A stretch of 64,000 nucleotides of DNA from Bradyrhizobium sp. 21 (lineage in GTDB: Bacteria; Pseudomonadota; Alphaproteobacteria; Rhizobiales; Xanthobacteraceae). Positions 15,674 through 24,656 of this stretch are shown one piece after another. The DNA lies in the NCBI RefSeq assembly GCF_023073335.1, contig NZ_JADPJG010000002.1, forward strand, positions 897,664-961,663, in the 5' to 3' direction. How positions within the stretch are numbered: the first letter of the stretch is position 1; each line of letters begins with the position of its first letter. Made by a program: the position numbers and the translations under genes. The notes beneath the pieces are model-generated. The model did not search any database. It was not told the origin of the DNA and saw only the letters and a list, made by a program, of their open reading frames with translations.

Positions 15674-16596
15674 TGGCGGGTGATCCCAGGCGATGGCAGA
15701 TCGGGCTGGTCGGTTACGGCGAGGTCGGCAGGATTTTGGCCGAGGATTTGCGCCAGCAGGACATCAAGGTCGCTGCCTATGACATCAAGCTCGGAGGCGA
15801 GCACGCCGCTTCGCTGAAAGAGCATGCGGCGAAATTCAGTGTCGTGCTCACGGCGTCTCATGCAGAGCTGACCGCGAGATCCGATTTCATCATTTCCGCC
15901 GTCACGGCCAGCCAGGCCGTGCCGGTCGCAAAGGCCTGCGCGGCCGCCATCAATCAAGGCACCTGGTTCCTCGATTTCAATTCGGCGTCTCCGGGCGCGA
16001 AGCAGCGCGCCGCCGCGCTGATCGACGCCGCCGCCGGGCGCTATGTCGAGGGCGCCGTGATGACCTCGGTGCCGCCTTATCGCATCAAGGTGCCGCTGCT
16101 GCTCGGTGGTCCCGGCGCGAAGGAGCTGGAGCCGCTGCTGAACGCGATTGGCTTCGCGGCCAAGGTCGCGAGCGATAAGCTCGGCGTGTCCTCGGCGGTG
16201 AAGATGTGCCGCAGCATCATGATCAAGGGCCTGGAGGCCATGGTGATCGAAAGCTTCACCACCGCGCGCGCCTATGGCGTCGAGGATGCGGTGCTGGCTT
16301 CACTGGCGGAAACCTTTCCCACGATCAATTGGGAGAAGCAGGGTGCTTACTTCTTCCAGCGCGTGATCGAGCATGGCCGCCGCCGTGCCGAGGAGGTGCG
16401 CGAGGTCGCCGAGACCGTGCGCGAGGCGGGGCTGACGCCATGGTCCGCGCAGGGCACGGCCGAGCGTCAGGCCTGGGTCGCCGACCTCGCCGATCAGGGT
16501 CTGTTCGGAACGAAGGGCACCAAGGAGTTCGCCCGCAGCGCCGACTGGCGCATCGAGGCGGACCGCATCCTGGCGAAGATCAATCGCGACAAATAA
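15673..16596 (+). CDS. NAD(P)-dependent dehydrogenase with DUF1932 C-terminal domain
   Basis: 307 residues. An N-terminal Rossmann domain (IGLVGYGEVGRILAEDLRQQ) of the 6-phosphogluconate/3-hydroxyisobutyrate dehydrogenase type is followed by a helical C-terminal domain with SSAVKMCRSIMIKGLEAMVIESF, where K204 within SAVKMCRS corresponds to the family's active-site lysine region, and the DUF1932 tail. ATG overlaps the stop of the decarboxylase-like gene (TGATG). The substrate is unknown; in this operon a beta-hydroxy acid arising from the aromatic pathway is plausible. It is not the LigC semialdehyde dehydrogenase, which belongs to another fold. Confidence 0.8.
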   Translation: MAGDPRRWQIGLVGYGEVGRILAEDLRQQDIKVAAYDIKLGGEHAASLKEHAAKFSVVLTASHAELTARSDFIISAVTASQAVPVAKACAAAINQGTWFLDFNSASPGAKQRAAALIDAAAGRYVEGAVMTSVPPYRIKVPLLLGGPGAKELEPLLNAIGFAAKVASDKLGVSSAVKMCRSIMIKGLEAMVIESFTTARAYGVEDAVLASLAETFPTINWEKQGAYFFQRVIEHGRRRAEEVREVAETVREAGLTPWSAQGTAERQAWVADLADQGLFGTKGTKEFARSADWRIEADRILAKINRDK

Positions 16597-16608
16597 GGCG
16601 GCTCGCGC

Positions 16609-16920
16609 TCAGGATTTTGCCGTGCGACAGCCGGTGAGCTCGTCGCGGGCGCGTTCGATCAGCGCCGTCAGGTTTTCGGCCTTGCGTGCCAGCCGATCGC
16701 TCGCGACTTCAGTGCGGAATTCTGCGCGGATCGACCGAATGCACTTGTCGGCGATATCGAGCGTGAGGAGCGTGCGCGTCAGGTCGTCCTGGGTACGGAC
16801 ACCCGCTAGATCAAGATCCGACAGGACATGCCCGATTCCGTCGAGCCGCTTCGCGGCAGCCTCGCTGGGCGTTCTCGCTCGGTTGGCGTGAGTGTCGATG
16901 CTGCTGAATGCGTTGAACAT
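16609..16920 (-). CDS. Hypothetical helical protein, 103 aa
   Basis: Unrecognised. The 103 residues are soluble and mostly helical (DDLTRTLLTLDIADKCIRSI, AENLTALIERARDELTG), with two cysteines and no signal peptide. It converges on the dehydrogenase gene with a 12-bp gap. The coding look is moderate: third-position G/C is high and the frame is open from a plausible ATG at 16920. The following 212 bp (16921-17132) up to the next convergent stop show no gene that I can support. Confidence 0.45.
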   Translation of the reverse strand: MFNAFSSIDTHANRARTPSEAAAKRLDGIGHVLSDLDLAGVRTQDDLTRTLLTLDIADKCIRSIRAEFRTEVASDRLARKAENLTALIERARDELTGCRTAKS

Positions 16921-17132
16921 GTCGATGCTTCCCCGTTGAATGCAGACTTCAATGCCGGTCTGGCTATGACCGGCACCGCGGGACTTGCAGTACGCGCAAC
17001 TATCGGGAATCGGAGAGAATCTACTATCCGGGAATCTACAGGATTCGGAATTTTGGAACGATCGGCGGTAACATCGAACGGAATTGGCGCGACAATCAGT
17101 CGCCCTTCAATGCAGATATGCGTCGGGAGCGG

Positions 17133-18374
17133 TCAGGAGCCCGGGCGGAACAGGGTCGGCCGCTGCCGCGCAAACGTCTGCCGTCCCGCCTTGAAGCCCA
17201 GCAAGATATCCGGCAGCTCGGCGATGGCGAAGCGGCTGTCCTGGCTGTCGAGCACGACGAGATCGGCGGGGTTGCCGACCTTGATGCCGTAGTCCCCGAG
17301 GTTCATCAGCCGCGCTGGCAGCTCGGTCACGAGATCGAGGCAGGTATCGAAGTCGTTGACCGAGGCATGCGCGACATTGGCGTAGAAATTCGCCATTCGC
17401 AGCAGTGAGGCGTCGCCGAACGGCGTGAAAGGATTGAGCACGTTGTTCGTCGCGACCGAGCACACGACGCCGTCGCCGGCGAGCTTGTGGGCGAGCGTCA
17501 GCCCGCGTGGCGCGTTGTGGGTGGCCTCGCGTCCCATCAGGTAGAGATCGGTCGCAGGCAGCACGGTGACGGCAACGCCGGCTTTTGCCAGCCGCGTCGT
17601 GGTGGCCTTCAGCCGCTCCGGCGGCAAGGCCGAGAGTTTTGTCGCATGGCCGATGGCCACGCGCCCCCCATAGTTGCGCCGCTCGGTCTGCCGGCAGACT
17701 TCGTCGAGGTGCGACCAGGAGGGATCGAGATCGAAATCGAGGTGGAGATCGACGTCGACGTCGAACGCCTGGGCGAGGTCGAAGATGCGCTCGAGCTGCG
17801 CGTTTGGATCGGTGTCCGTGTACGGGCAGCCGCCGATCACGTCGCCGCCGTCACGCAAGGCCCGGATCAGCAGCTCCTCGCTACCGGGATCGTTGGTCAG
17901 GCCTTCTTGCGGAAAGACACAGAGCGACAGGTCGATTGCCCAGGCATAGTCGCGCTTCAGCGTCTTGACAGCCTCGAAGCCGCGCAAGCCGATGCGCGGA
18001 TCGATCTCGACATGGGTGCGCATGCGCGTCGTGCCGTGCACGATGGCGCGTTCCAGCACCCTGGCGCCACGCGCGTAGACGTCCTCGACCGTGAAGTCGC
18101 GTTTCATCGCCGATACGGCCCGGATGGCGTCGCCGAGATTGCCGTGATCATGCGCGCAGCGACCGAGCAGGCAGGCCTTGTCGAGATGGATGTGGCTGTC
18201 GACGAGGCCGGGCAGGGCCAGACGTCCGCCGACATCGACCTCGGCAGCATCGCAGGCGAGCTTCGGCTCGATCGCGGCAATCCGCCCGCCGGCAACGCCG
18301 ATATCCACGGGGCTGGCAGCACCGCGCAACATGGCGTTGCGAAAAATCAGGTCGAAGGCGGATTGTATGGTCAT
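17133..18374 (-). CDS. Amidohydrolase, cytosine deaminase/AtzC-like
   Basis: 413 residues. The order of motifs is that of the cytosine-deaminase subgroup: LPGLVDSHIHLDKACLLG (metal ligands and the HLDK hallmark), THVEIDPR, VDLHLDFDLD, GHATKLSALPPE and a late SVATNNVLNPFTPFGDASLL, where the usual catalytic Asp position reads TNN rather than the more common TDN. The C-terminus NLGDYGIKVGNPADLVVLDS closes the beta domain. It would deaminate or hydrolyse a ring compound in the cytoplasm. The Asp-to-Asn-like change deserves a check, since N-for-D would affect the metal site. Monocistronic. Confidence 0.82.
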   Translation of the reverse strand: MTIQSAFDLIFRNAMLRGAASPVDIGVAGGRIAAIEPKLACDAAEVDVGGRLALPGLVDSHIHLDKACLLGRCAHDHGNLGDAIRAVSAMKRDFTVEDVYARGARVLERAIVHGTTRMRTHVEIDPRIGLRGFEAVKTLKRDYAWAIDLSLCVFPQEGLTNDPGSEELLIRALRDGGDVIGGCPYTDTDPNAQLERIFDLAQAFDVDVDLHLDFDLDPSWSHLDEVCRQTERRNYGGRVAIGHATKLSALPPERLKATTTRLAKAGVAVTVLPATDLYLMGREATHNAPRGLTLAHKLAGDGVVCSVATNNVLNPFTPFGDASLLRMANFYANVAHASVNDFDTCLDLVTELPARLMNLGDYGIKVGNPADLVVLDSQDSRFAIAELPDILLGFKAGRQTFARQRPTLFRPGS

Positions 18375-18518
18375 GGCTCTCGCGGACGGAATTTAGAGCA
18401 ATCGGCCGGAATCGGCGGCTCCAGATTGTCGGCAGTGTAGCGAGGGAAATGTTCAAAATATATGCACGGATTCCCGGCGAGCGGCGTTAGTATTGCGCAA
18501 ACCCCGGGAGAATGAACC

Positions 18519-18938
18519 ATGTCCGTTGCCGCAAGAGCCGAAGCCGGTCCGCTGTCCGATGCCGGGATCGTGGAAGCCTATCTGACGGCATCGATGATCC
18601 CCGATCCAGACGCTGCGGCGGCCTATATGGCGCCGGGCACGGTGATCACCTTCACCGGCGGGCGCGAGTTCGATCATCCGCGCGGCCCGACCGGTTTCAA
18701 CGCCAAGCGCTACCGCTGGGTCAAGAAGAAGATGGACCGGTTCGACGTCTGTCCCGGCGACGGAGAAACCGTGGTGTATAGCGTCGGCACGCTCTACGGC
18801 GAATGGACGGACGGGACCCCGTTCGAGGGCAACCGCTATGTCGACCGCTTCGTGGTGCGCAACGGCCAGATCACCAGGATGGACGTCTGGAATGACAGCG
18901 CCGAGCGCATTCTGGTCCAGCGCGGCATCGACGCGTAG
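18519..18938 (+). CDS. SnoaL-like/NTF2-fold polyketide cyclase-family protein
   Basis: 139 residues. The architecture (helical start IVEAYLTASMIPDPDAAAAYM, beta segment VITFTGGREFDHPRGPTGFN, and the sheet end VDRFVVRNGQITRMDVWNDSAERIL) matches the NTF2-like SnoaL fold, which is used both by ketosteroid isomerase-like enzymes and by non-enzymatic binding proteins. ATG 18519 follows GGGAGAATGAACC. It lies alone, divergent from the deaminase-like gene, with which it may share a promoter region of about 140 bp. Specific function unknown. Confidence 0.75.
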   Translation: MSVAARAEAGPLSDAGIVEAYLTASMIPDPDAAAAYMAPGTVITFTGGREFDHPRGPTGFNAKRYRWVKKKMDRFDVCPGDGETVVYSVGTLYGEWTDGTPFEGNRYVDRFVVRNGQITRMDVWNDSAERILVQRGIDA

Positions 18939-19090
18939 AGCCATCCCGCTCGAGCCGGCTCGATTGCCATATCGCAAGCGGCGATAGCTGATAGACGCAG
19001 GCTCGTCTGGCGGCTGGCGAGCGTCTGCGCTATCAACCTTGCGATTGCTGCGCCCCGGCATGGAGGCGCAAGTTCCCTTAGGAGCCCCCG

Positions 19091-19999
19091 ATGCGTTTAC
19101 CTACCGTTGTCCTGGCCCTCGCATGCCTTGCGACCGGCGCCTCGGCCGAAGACCTCACGGGCACGCTCCAGAAGATCAAGGAGACCAAGAAGATCACGCT
19201 GGGCTATCAGGAGGCGTCCGTTCCCTTCAGTTATCTCGACGGCAACCAGAAGCCGGTCGGCTTCGCCATGGACATCTGTCTCAAGATCGTTGACGCCGTG
19301 AAGAAGCAGCTCGGGATGCCCGACATCGCTGTCGACTATCTCGCCGTGACCTCGTCGAACCGCATCCCGCTCATGGTGAACGGCACGCTCGACCTGCATT
19401 GCTCGGCGACCACCAATAATGCTGACCGCCAGAAGCAGGTCGCCTTTACCAACACGCACTTCCTCAGCGCGACGCGGTTCGCCGCCAAGAAGGCTGCAAA
19501 AATCAACACGATTGACGATCTCAAGGGCAAGGCTGTCACGGCGGTCGCGGGCTCGGTCAACCTGAATCAGCTCGCCAAGGTCAATACCGAGCGCAATCTC
19601 GGCATCCAGATTATGCCGGCCGTGGATCAGGCCGAAGCGTTCCTGCTGCTCGAAACCGATCGCGCGCAGGCCTATGCACTCGACGACGTGCAGCTCGCGG
19701 TCGCCATTGCGCGTTCGAAGGAGCCGGCGCTGTTCATGATCAGCGAGGAGACGTTTTCGAAGGCCGAGCCCTTCGGGATCATGCTTCGACGGGAGGACGC
19801 GCCGTTCAAGGCGCTGGCCGATCGCGCCACCGCCGAGCTTTATGCAAGCCCGGAGATAGAGGTGCTCTACAGGAAGTGGCTGGAATCGCCGACGCCGCCG
19901 AACGGCCTCAACTACAACGTCCCGATCTCACCGGCCTTGCGCAACGCGTTCAAGAAGCCGAGCTCGAGTTTCGATCCTGATGCCTACGTGGTGAACTGA
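19091..19999 (+). CDS. Amino-acid ABC transporter substrate-binding protein (orphan)
   Basis: 302 residues with a signal peptide ending TGASA near residue 19. Mature part: KKITLGYQEASVPFSYLDGN, PVGFAMDICLKIVDAVKKQL, then DLHCSATTNNADRQKQVAFT, a GltI/glutamate-aspartate binding protein-like SBP_bac_3 protein. It would bind a polar or acidic amino acid in the periplasm. No permease or ATPase is adjacent, so it must work with components elsewhere. The start ATG 19091 follows TTAGGAGCCCCCG, a good ribosome site. Confidence 0.9.
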   Translation: MRLPTVVLALACLATGASAEDLTGTLQKIKETKKITLGYQEASVPFSYLDGNQKPVGFAMDICLKIVDAVKKQLGMPDIAVDYLAVTSSNRIPLMVNGTLDLHCSATTNNADRQKQVAFTNTHFLSATRFAAKKAAKINTIDDLKGKAVTAVAGSVNLNQLAKVNTERNLGIQIMPAVDQAEAFLLLETDRAQAYALDDVQLAVAIARSKEPALFMISEETFSKAEPFGIMLRREDAPFKALADRATAELYASPEIEVLYRKWLESPTPPNGLNYNVPISPALRNAFKKPSSSFDPDAYVVN

Positions 20000-20262
20000 G
20001 CGAGGGCGCCGGTCGCGCACTCCGCGGCTGCGGAACCCGCTTTCATCCCGGAACGGTCCTCGTTCGCCTTTTCGTGATTTCCAGCGAGGCCAAGGTCGAG
20101 AAGATTAACGAGTCCAGGGGCGGATACGGGCCGGCCTCCTGCGGGATAGCGGTCCCGAGGAACTTGTGGTCACCTTTACGACTCTCCAGCGCATAGCAAA
20201 GCGGGCGAACCGCCTGCAAGATGCCAAGACTGAGGTTAAGGCTGCCCCGAGACGAAATAATC

Positions 20263-22314
20263 ATGCGCGCAGACGAGCCGTTCCTGGTCCGCCACGCGGA
20301 CCTCATTTTCGCTTTGAAAACGTTTGCGGCGTCGATCCTGGCGCTCGTCATCGCGCTGGCGATGGACTTGCCGCGGCCCTATTGGGCGATGGCCACCGTC
20401 TACATCACCTCGCAGCCGCTGGCGGGTGCGACCAGCTCCAAGGCGTTCTTCCGGGTGATCGGCACGCTGGTCGGCGCGATCATGACGGTGGCTTTGGTGC
20501 CGAACCTGATCACTGCGCCCGAGCTCCTGTGCCTTGCGATCGCGCTCTGGGTCGGGCTCTGCCTCTATCTGTCGCTGCTCGACGGCACGCCGCGCAGCTA
20601 TGTCTTCATGCTGGCCGGATATACCGTTGCGCTGATCGGCTTTCCCGCTGTATCTGAGCCCTCCGCCATCTTTGACACAGCGGTATCTCGGGTCGAGGAG
20701 ATTTCGCTAGGCATCATCTGCGCCAGCCTCGTCTCGACCATCATCTTCCCTCGCGGTGTTGCACCTGCAGTTGCGAACCGTGTCGATCTCTGGCTGTCTG
20801 ATGCGCGCCGTCTCAGCCAGGCCGTACTGTTGCGCGAGGGCACCAGCGAATCCCACCGCCCCAGGCGCCTCAAGCTCGCAACCGACATCGTCGAGATCGA
20901 CACGCTCTCCACTCATCTTGCCTATGACCGGCTGACCGATCGCAATGCAGTGAATGGCCTTGGTGAAATCCGCTTGCGCATGCTGATGCTGTTGCCGGTG
21001 ATCGCCTCACTCGAGGATCGGCTGGCCGCGTTGGGGGAGGAGGCACTGCGCCGGGAGCCCGAGCTGAAGCGGCTGCTGGAAGATCTGGCGCAATGGATCA
21101 CGAGCGATGTCAGCGCCCGCCAGCCGGCCGATCGGATCCGCGCCGTGATCGCGGAGCGGCAGGCGGTGCTCGACGACAGGGCCTCCTGGGAGCGGATCCT
21201 CACCACGAGCCTGCTGTCGCGGCTGCGCGAGCTGGTCGACCTCTCTCGCGACTGCCGGGCGTTGATTGAGGCGATTGCCGAAGGCAGTAATGTTTCAACC
21301 CTCGATCTGGCGTTTCATTCCGAGGCCGGCGCCGCACCCGTGCGCCACCGCGACCGCGGCCTTGCTTTGTGGTCGGCGGCCGGTGCAGCCACGGCCATCC
21401 TGATCTGCTGCGCGTTCTGGATCGGGACCGGCTGGCCCGACGGCGCGTCTGCGCCGATGATGGCTGCGGTCGCGTGTTCCTTCTTCGCCGCGCAGGACGA
21501 GCCCGCACGCTTCATCCGCAGCTTTGGCCTGTGGTCGCTGGTCGCCATTGCGGTTGTCGCGGTCTATTTGTTCGCGCTGGTGCCCGCGATTTCCCATCTC
21601 GAGGTGCTCGTCGCAGCGCTCGCGCCGATCTTCCTGCTCTACGGCTTCCTGATTGCGCGGCCGGCGACAGCCGGCACCGGCATGGCGCTCGCGGCCAACA
21701 CGGCGACGCTGTTGGCACTGCAATCGACCTACAGCGCGGATTTTGCGTCTTACGCCAATTCGGCGGTCGCTTTCTTCGTCGGAGTGGTCATCGCCGAACT
21801 CGTGACGCGCATCGCACGTGGGGTGGGCGCCGAGTGGATCGCCAATCGCCTGGTGCTGTCTAACTGGACGACGCTCGCGGTTGCCGCCGAGCGCCGCGGC
21901 AAGCGCGACCGGGCGGAGTTTGCCGGCCTCATGCTGCACCGGCTCGGGTTGTTGGTGCAACGCATCGCTTTTCTGTCCGAGAGCGATCGCCGCGATACCG
22001 ATAGCCTCGTTCAGCTTCGTATCGGGATCAACATCATCGACCTGCGACGCGCGCGCTATGGCCTCGCGGCATCGACCATCTCCGTCATCGACGACATGCT
22101 CGACCAGCTCGCCATCGCATGCCGCAAATATGCCGGCGATGGAATGCCGGTCGAACTCCTGGCCAGCGTCGATCGGGCGCTGGCCCGCGCGGTGAAGGAT
22201 CCCAACGCAACGGCGCGCGAGGATGCTCTGATTGGCCTGGTCGGCATCCGCCGCGGCCTTTTTCCGGACGCACCGGCCTATCGGCCGCGCGCAGGCGAGA
22301 GTGTTGCGGCATGA
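20263..22314 (+). CDS. FUSC family efflux protein, AaeB-like
   Basis: About 683 residues from ATG 20263; an in-frame ATG at 20221 is possible but less well spaced. Two membrane blocks of five to six helices each (about residues 15-170 and 375-520) flank cytoplasmic helical segments: YWAMATVYITSQPLAGATSS is the FUSC/ArAE signature and it recurs in the second half as PDGASAPMMAAVACSFFAAQ. The protein resembles AaeB, the inner-membrane part of the p-hydroxybenzoate efflux pump. It is translationally coupled to a DUF1656 gene and an HlyD adaptor, the expected partners. The 263-bp region before it (20000-20262) holds no gene I can support. Confidence 0.88.
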   Translation: MRADEPFLVRHADLIFALKTFAASILALVIALAMDLPRPYWAMATVYITSQPLAGATSSKAFFRVIGTLVGAIMTVALVPNLITAPELLCLAIALWVGLCLYLSLLDGTPRSYVFMLAGYTVALIGFPAVSEPSAIFDTAVSRVEEISLGIICASLVSTIIFPRGVAPAVANRVDLWLSDARRLSQAVLLREGTSESHRPRRLKLATDIVEIDTLSTHLAYDRLTDRNAVNGLGEIRLRMLMLLPVIASLEDRLAALGEEALRREPELKRLLEDLAQWITSDVSARQPADRIRAVIAERQAVLDDRASWERILTTSLLSRLRELVDLSRDCRALIEAIAEGSNVSTLDLAFHSEAGAAPVRHRDRGLALWSAAGAATAILICCAFWIGTGWPDGASAPMMAAVACSFFAAQDEPARFIRSFGLWSLVAIAVVAVYLFALVPAISHLEVLVAALAPIFLLYGFLIARPATAGTGMALAANTATLLALQSTYSADFASYANSAVAFFVGVVIAELVTRIARGVGAEWIANRLVLSNWTTLAVAAERRGKRDRAEFAGLMLHRLGLLVQRIAFLSESDRRDTDSLVQLRIGINIIDLRRARYGLAASTISVIDDMLDQLAIACRKYAGDGMPVELLASVDRALARAVKDPNATAREDALIGLVGIRRGLFPDAPAYRPRAGESVAA

Positions 22315-22517
22315 GATATCAGATCGACATCTACGGCGTGCTCGTGCCGGCGCTGCTGTTGTGGATCATCGTCGCTTTTGCATTGAGCGCCGTGCTTCGC
22401 CGGCTCATGCAACGCTTCGAGCTTTATCGGCTGGTCTGGCACCGCGCGTTGTTCGATTTCGCGATCTTCGTCTGCCTTCTCGGCGGCGTCGTCTATCTCT
22501 CGGAGTTTTTGCCATGA
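22311..22517 (+). CDS. DUF1656 small membrane protein, AaeX-like
   Basis: 68 residues, starting on the ATGA that ends the FUSC gene and ending on the ATGA that starts the adaptor. MRYQIDIYGVLVPALLLWIIVAFALS and the second hydrophobic segment FDFAIFVCLLGGVVYLSEFL make two transmembrane helices; DIYGV..P is the DUF1656/AaeX hallmark. It accompanies FUSC pumps throughout proteobacteria and probably stabilises the complex. Confidence 0.9.
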   Translation: MRYQIDIYGVLVPALLLWIIVAFALSAVLRRLMQRFELYRLVWHRALFDFAIFVCLLGGVVYLSEFLP

Positions 22518-23380
22518 AGGGGAATTTTGCTTGGCTCGGTCGCCTCGTACTCACCGCGCTTGCCATCGTCGCGGCGCTCGCTGTCGGCCGTGAGCTCTGG
22601 GTCTATTATATGGAGCAGCCATGGACCCGCGACGGCCGCGTGCGCGCCGATGTCATGCAGGTCGCGCCCGATGTGTCGGGCTTCGTGACCGAAGTGCTGG
22701 TGAGGGACAACCAGAAGGTCCATCGCGGCGACGTGCTGTTCCGGATCGACCGCGAACGGTTTGCGCTGGCGTTGCGGCAGGCCGATGCATCGGTGGCCGG
22801 TCATCAGGCGACGCTCGACCAAGCCAATGCCGATCTGAAGCGCTACAACGCGCTGACGACCGACGCCGTGTCGCAGCAGAAACAGGAGCAGGTGCTGGCC
22901 ACACAGCTCCAGGCCAAGGCGGCGTTCGATGCGGCCGTCGCCGATCGTGCGGTCGCCCAGCTCAACCTCGATCGCAGCGAAGTCCACGCCTCCGTGAATG
23001 GCGTAATCACCAACATGGATCTGCGCCCTGGTGCTTACGTGACGGCCGGGAAAGGCGTGATGGCACTCGTCGATACCGACACATTGCATGTGGAAGGTTA
23101 TTTCGAAGAGACAAAGCTCGCGCGCATTCGCATCGGCGACAAGGTGCAGGTCCGCCTGATGGGCGAGAAGGTCACGCTGGCAGGCCATGTCGAGAGCATC
23201 GCCGCCGGCATCGAGGACCGCGACCGTGCCGAAGGGGCAAGCCTGCTTGCGAACGTCAACCCGACCTTCAGCTGGGTGCGCCTCGCCCAGCGCGTGCCGG
23301 TACGCATCGCGCTGGATCCGGTGCCTGAGAATATGTCACTGGTCGCGGGACGCTCGGCGACGGTGGAGGTGCTGAACTAG
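22514..23380 (+). CDS. HlyD-family periplasmic adaptor, AaeA-like
   Basis: 288 residues. One N-terminal membrane anchor (LVLTALAIVAALAVGREL), then the lipoyl half motif TRDGRVRADVMQVAPDVSGFVTEV, a coiled-coil hairpin (about 85-140), second lipoyl half VHASVNGVITNMDLRPGAYV and beta-barrel. It links the FUSC pump to an outer-membrane channel to expel (probably aromatic) acids. Start ATG overlaps the DUF1656 stop. The B-X-A order differs from the A/B/X order known in Escherichia coli (aaeXAB). Confidence 0.9.
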   Translation: MKGNFAWLGRLVLTALAIVAALAVGRELWVYYMEQPWTRDGRVRADVMQVAPDVSGFVTEVLVRDNQKVHRGDVLFRIDRERFALALRQADASVAGHQATLDQANADLKRYNALTTDAVSQQKQEQVLATQLQAKAAFDAAVADRAVAQLNLDRSEVHASVNGVITNMDLRPGAYVTAGKGVMALVDTDTLHVEGYFEETKLARIRIGDKVQVRLMGEKVTLAGHVESIAAGIEDRDRAEGASLLANVNPTFSWVRLAQRVPVRIALDPVPENMSLVAGRSATVEVLN

Positions 23381-23401
23381 GCGCGATTGTCATCGCCCGA
23401 T

Positions 23402-24613
23402 CTACGCGTTGGAATATTTCTTCAGCTCGAACCGTGCGATCTGATTGCGATGGACCTCGTCCGGGCCGTCGGCGAGACGTAGCAGCCGGGCGGTCGCATA
23501 GGCCTGCGTCAATCCGAAATCGTTCGAGGTGCCGCCGCCGCCATGCGCCTGGATCGCCCAGTCAATGATCTGGCAGGCCATGTTGGGCACGGCGACCTTG
23601 ATCATCGCAATCTCGGCTTTCGCCACCTTGTTGCCGACGATGTCCATCGCGTAGGCAGCGTTGAGCGTCAGCAGCCGGGCCTGCTCGATCATGATGCGAG
23701 CTTCGGCGATGCGTTCCTGCGTCACCGTCTGCTCGGAAACCGGCTTGCCGAAGGCGACGCGGCTGCGCACCCGGCGGCACATCTTTTCCAGCGTGCGTTC
23801 GGAGAGCCCGATCAGCCGCATGCAGTGGTGGATGCGGCCGGGGCCAAGGCGCCCTTGCGCGATCTCGAAGCCGCGGCCTTCGCCGAGCAGCATGTTCTCT
23901 TTGGGTACCCGCACATTGGTGAAGATGACCTCCGAGGCACGGTCGGGCACGCCGTAGAATCCGAACACCGGCAGGGCACGTTTCACCTCAATGCCCGGCG
24001 TGTCCATCGGCACCAGGATCATGGATTGCTGCTTGTGGCGGTCGGCATTGTCAGGATCGGTCTTGCCCATGAAGATGCAGATCTTGCAGCGGGGGTCGGT
24101 GGCGTTGGTCGTGTACCATTTGCGGCCGTTGATGACGTAATGGTCGCCGTCGCGCACGATCGAGCTCTCGATGTTGGTCGCGTCCGATGAGGCGACGGCA
24201 GGTTCGGTCATGGCGAAGCAGGAGCGGATTTCGCCTGCGAGCAGCGGCTTCAGCCAACGTTCCTTGTCCTTCTCCGTGCCGTAGCGCTGCAGCACCTCCA
24301 TGTTGCCGGTGTCGGGCGCCGAGCAGTTGAACACTTCGGGCGCGAGATGCGAGCGGCCCATGACCTCGCAGAGCGGGGCATATTCGAGATTGGTCAGGCC
24401 CGCGCCGTGGCCGGATTCCGGCAGGAACAGGTTCCAGAGACCCTCCGCGCGCGCCAGCGGCTTCAACTCCTCGACCACGGGATAGACCTTCCAGGGGCCG
24501 AGTTCTTCCGCCTCGCGATAGAAGCGCTCCTCGTTCGAGTAGATGTGCCGGTCCATGAAGCTCTCGAGCTTGCGCTTGAGCTCGACGACTTTTGGCGACA
24601 TCGGGTAGAGCAT
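23402..24613 (-). CDS. Acyl-CoA dehydrogenase
   Basis: 403 residues, full length. [20 protein letters not shown] is the FAD/substrate motif, [21 protein letters not shown] the middle beta domain, and the C-terminal [20 protein letters not shown] with [20 protein letters not shown] is the ACAD10/11-like form. The catalytic base in this subgroup is an aspartate/glutamate near GPDEVH. Start: GAGGAG six bases before ATG 24613. It lies 43 bp after the acyl-CoA ligase gene on the same strand, so the two probably form one operon that activates and oxidises an acyl chain. Confidence 0.92.
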   Translation of the reverse strand: MLYPMSPKVVELKRKLESFMDRHIYSNEERFYREAEELGPWKVYPVVEELKPLARAEGLWNLFLPESGHGAGLTNLEYAPLCEVMGRSHLAPEVFNCSAPDTGNMEVLQRYGTEKDKERWLKPLLAGEIRSCFAMTEPAVASSDATNIESSIVRDGDHYVINGRKWYTTNATDPRCKICIFMGKTDPDNADRHKQQSMILVPMDTPGIEVKRALPVFGFYGVPDRASEVIFTNVRVPKENMLLGEGRGFEIAQGRLGPGRIHHCMRLIGLSERTLEKMCRRVRSRVAFGKPVSEQTVTQERIAEARIMIEQARLLTLNAAYAMDIVGNKVAKAEIAMIKVAVPNMACQIIDWAIQAHGGGGTSNDFGLTQAYATARLLRLADGPDEVHRNQIARFELKKYSNA

Positions 24614-24656
24614 CTCGGGTCTCCTCGATCGATGGACGGGCCGCTGCGCGATCGGC

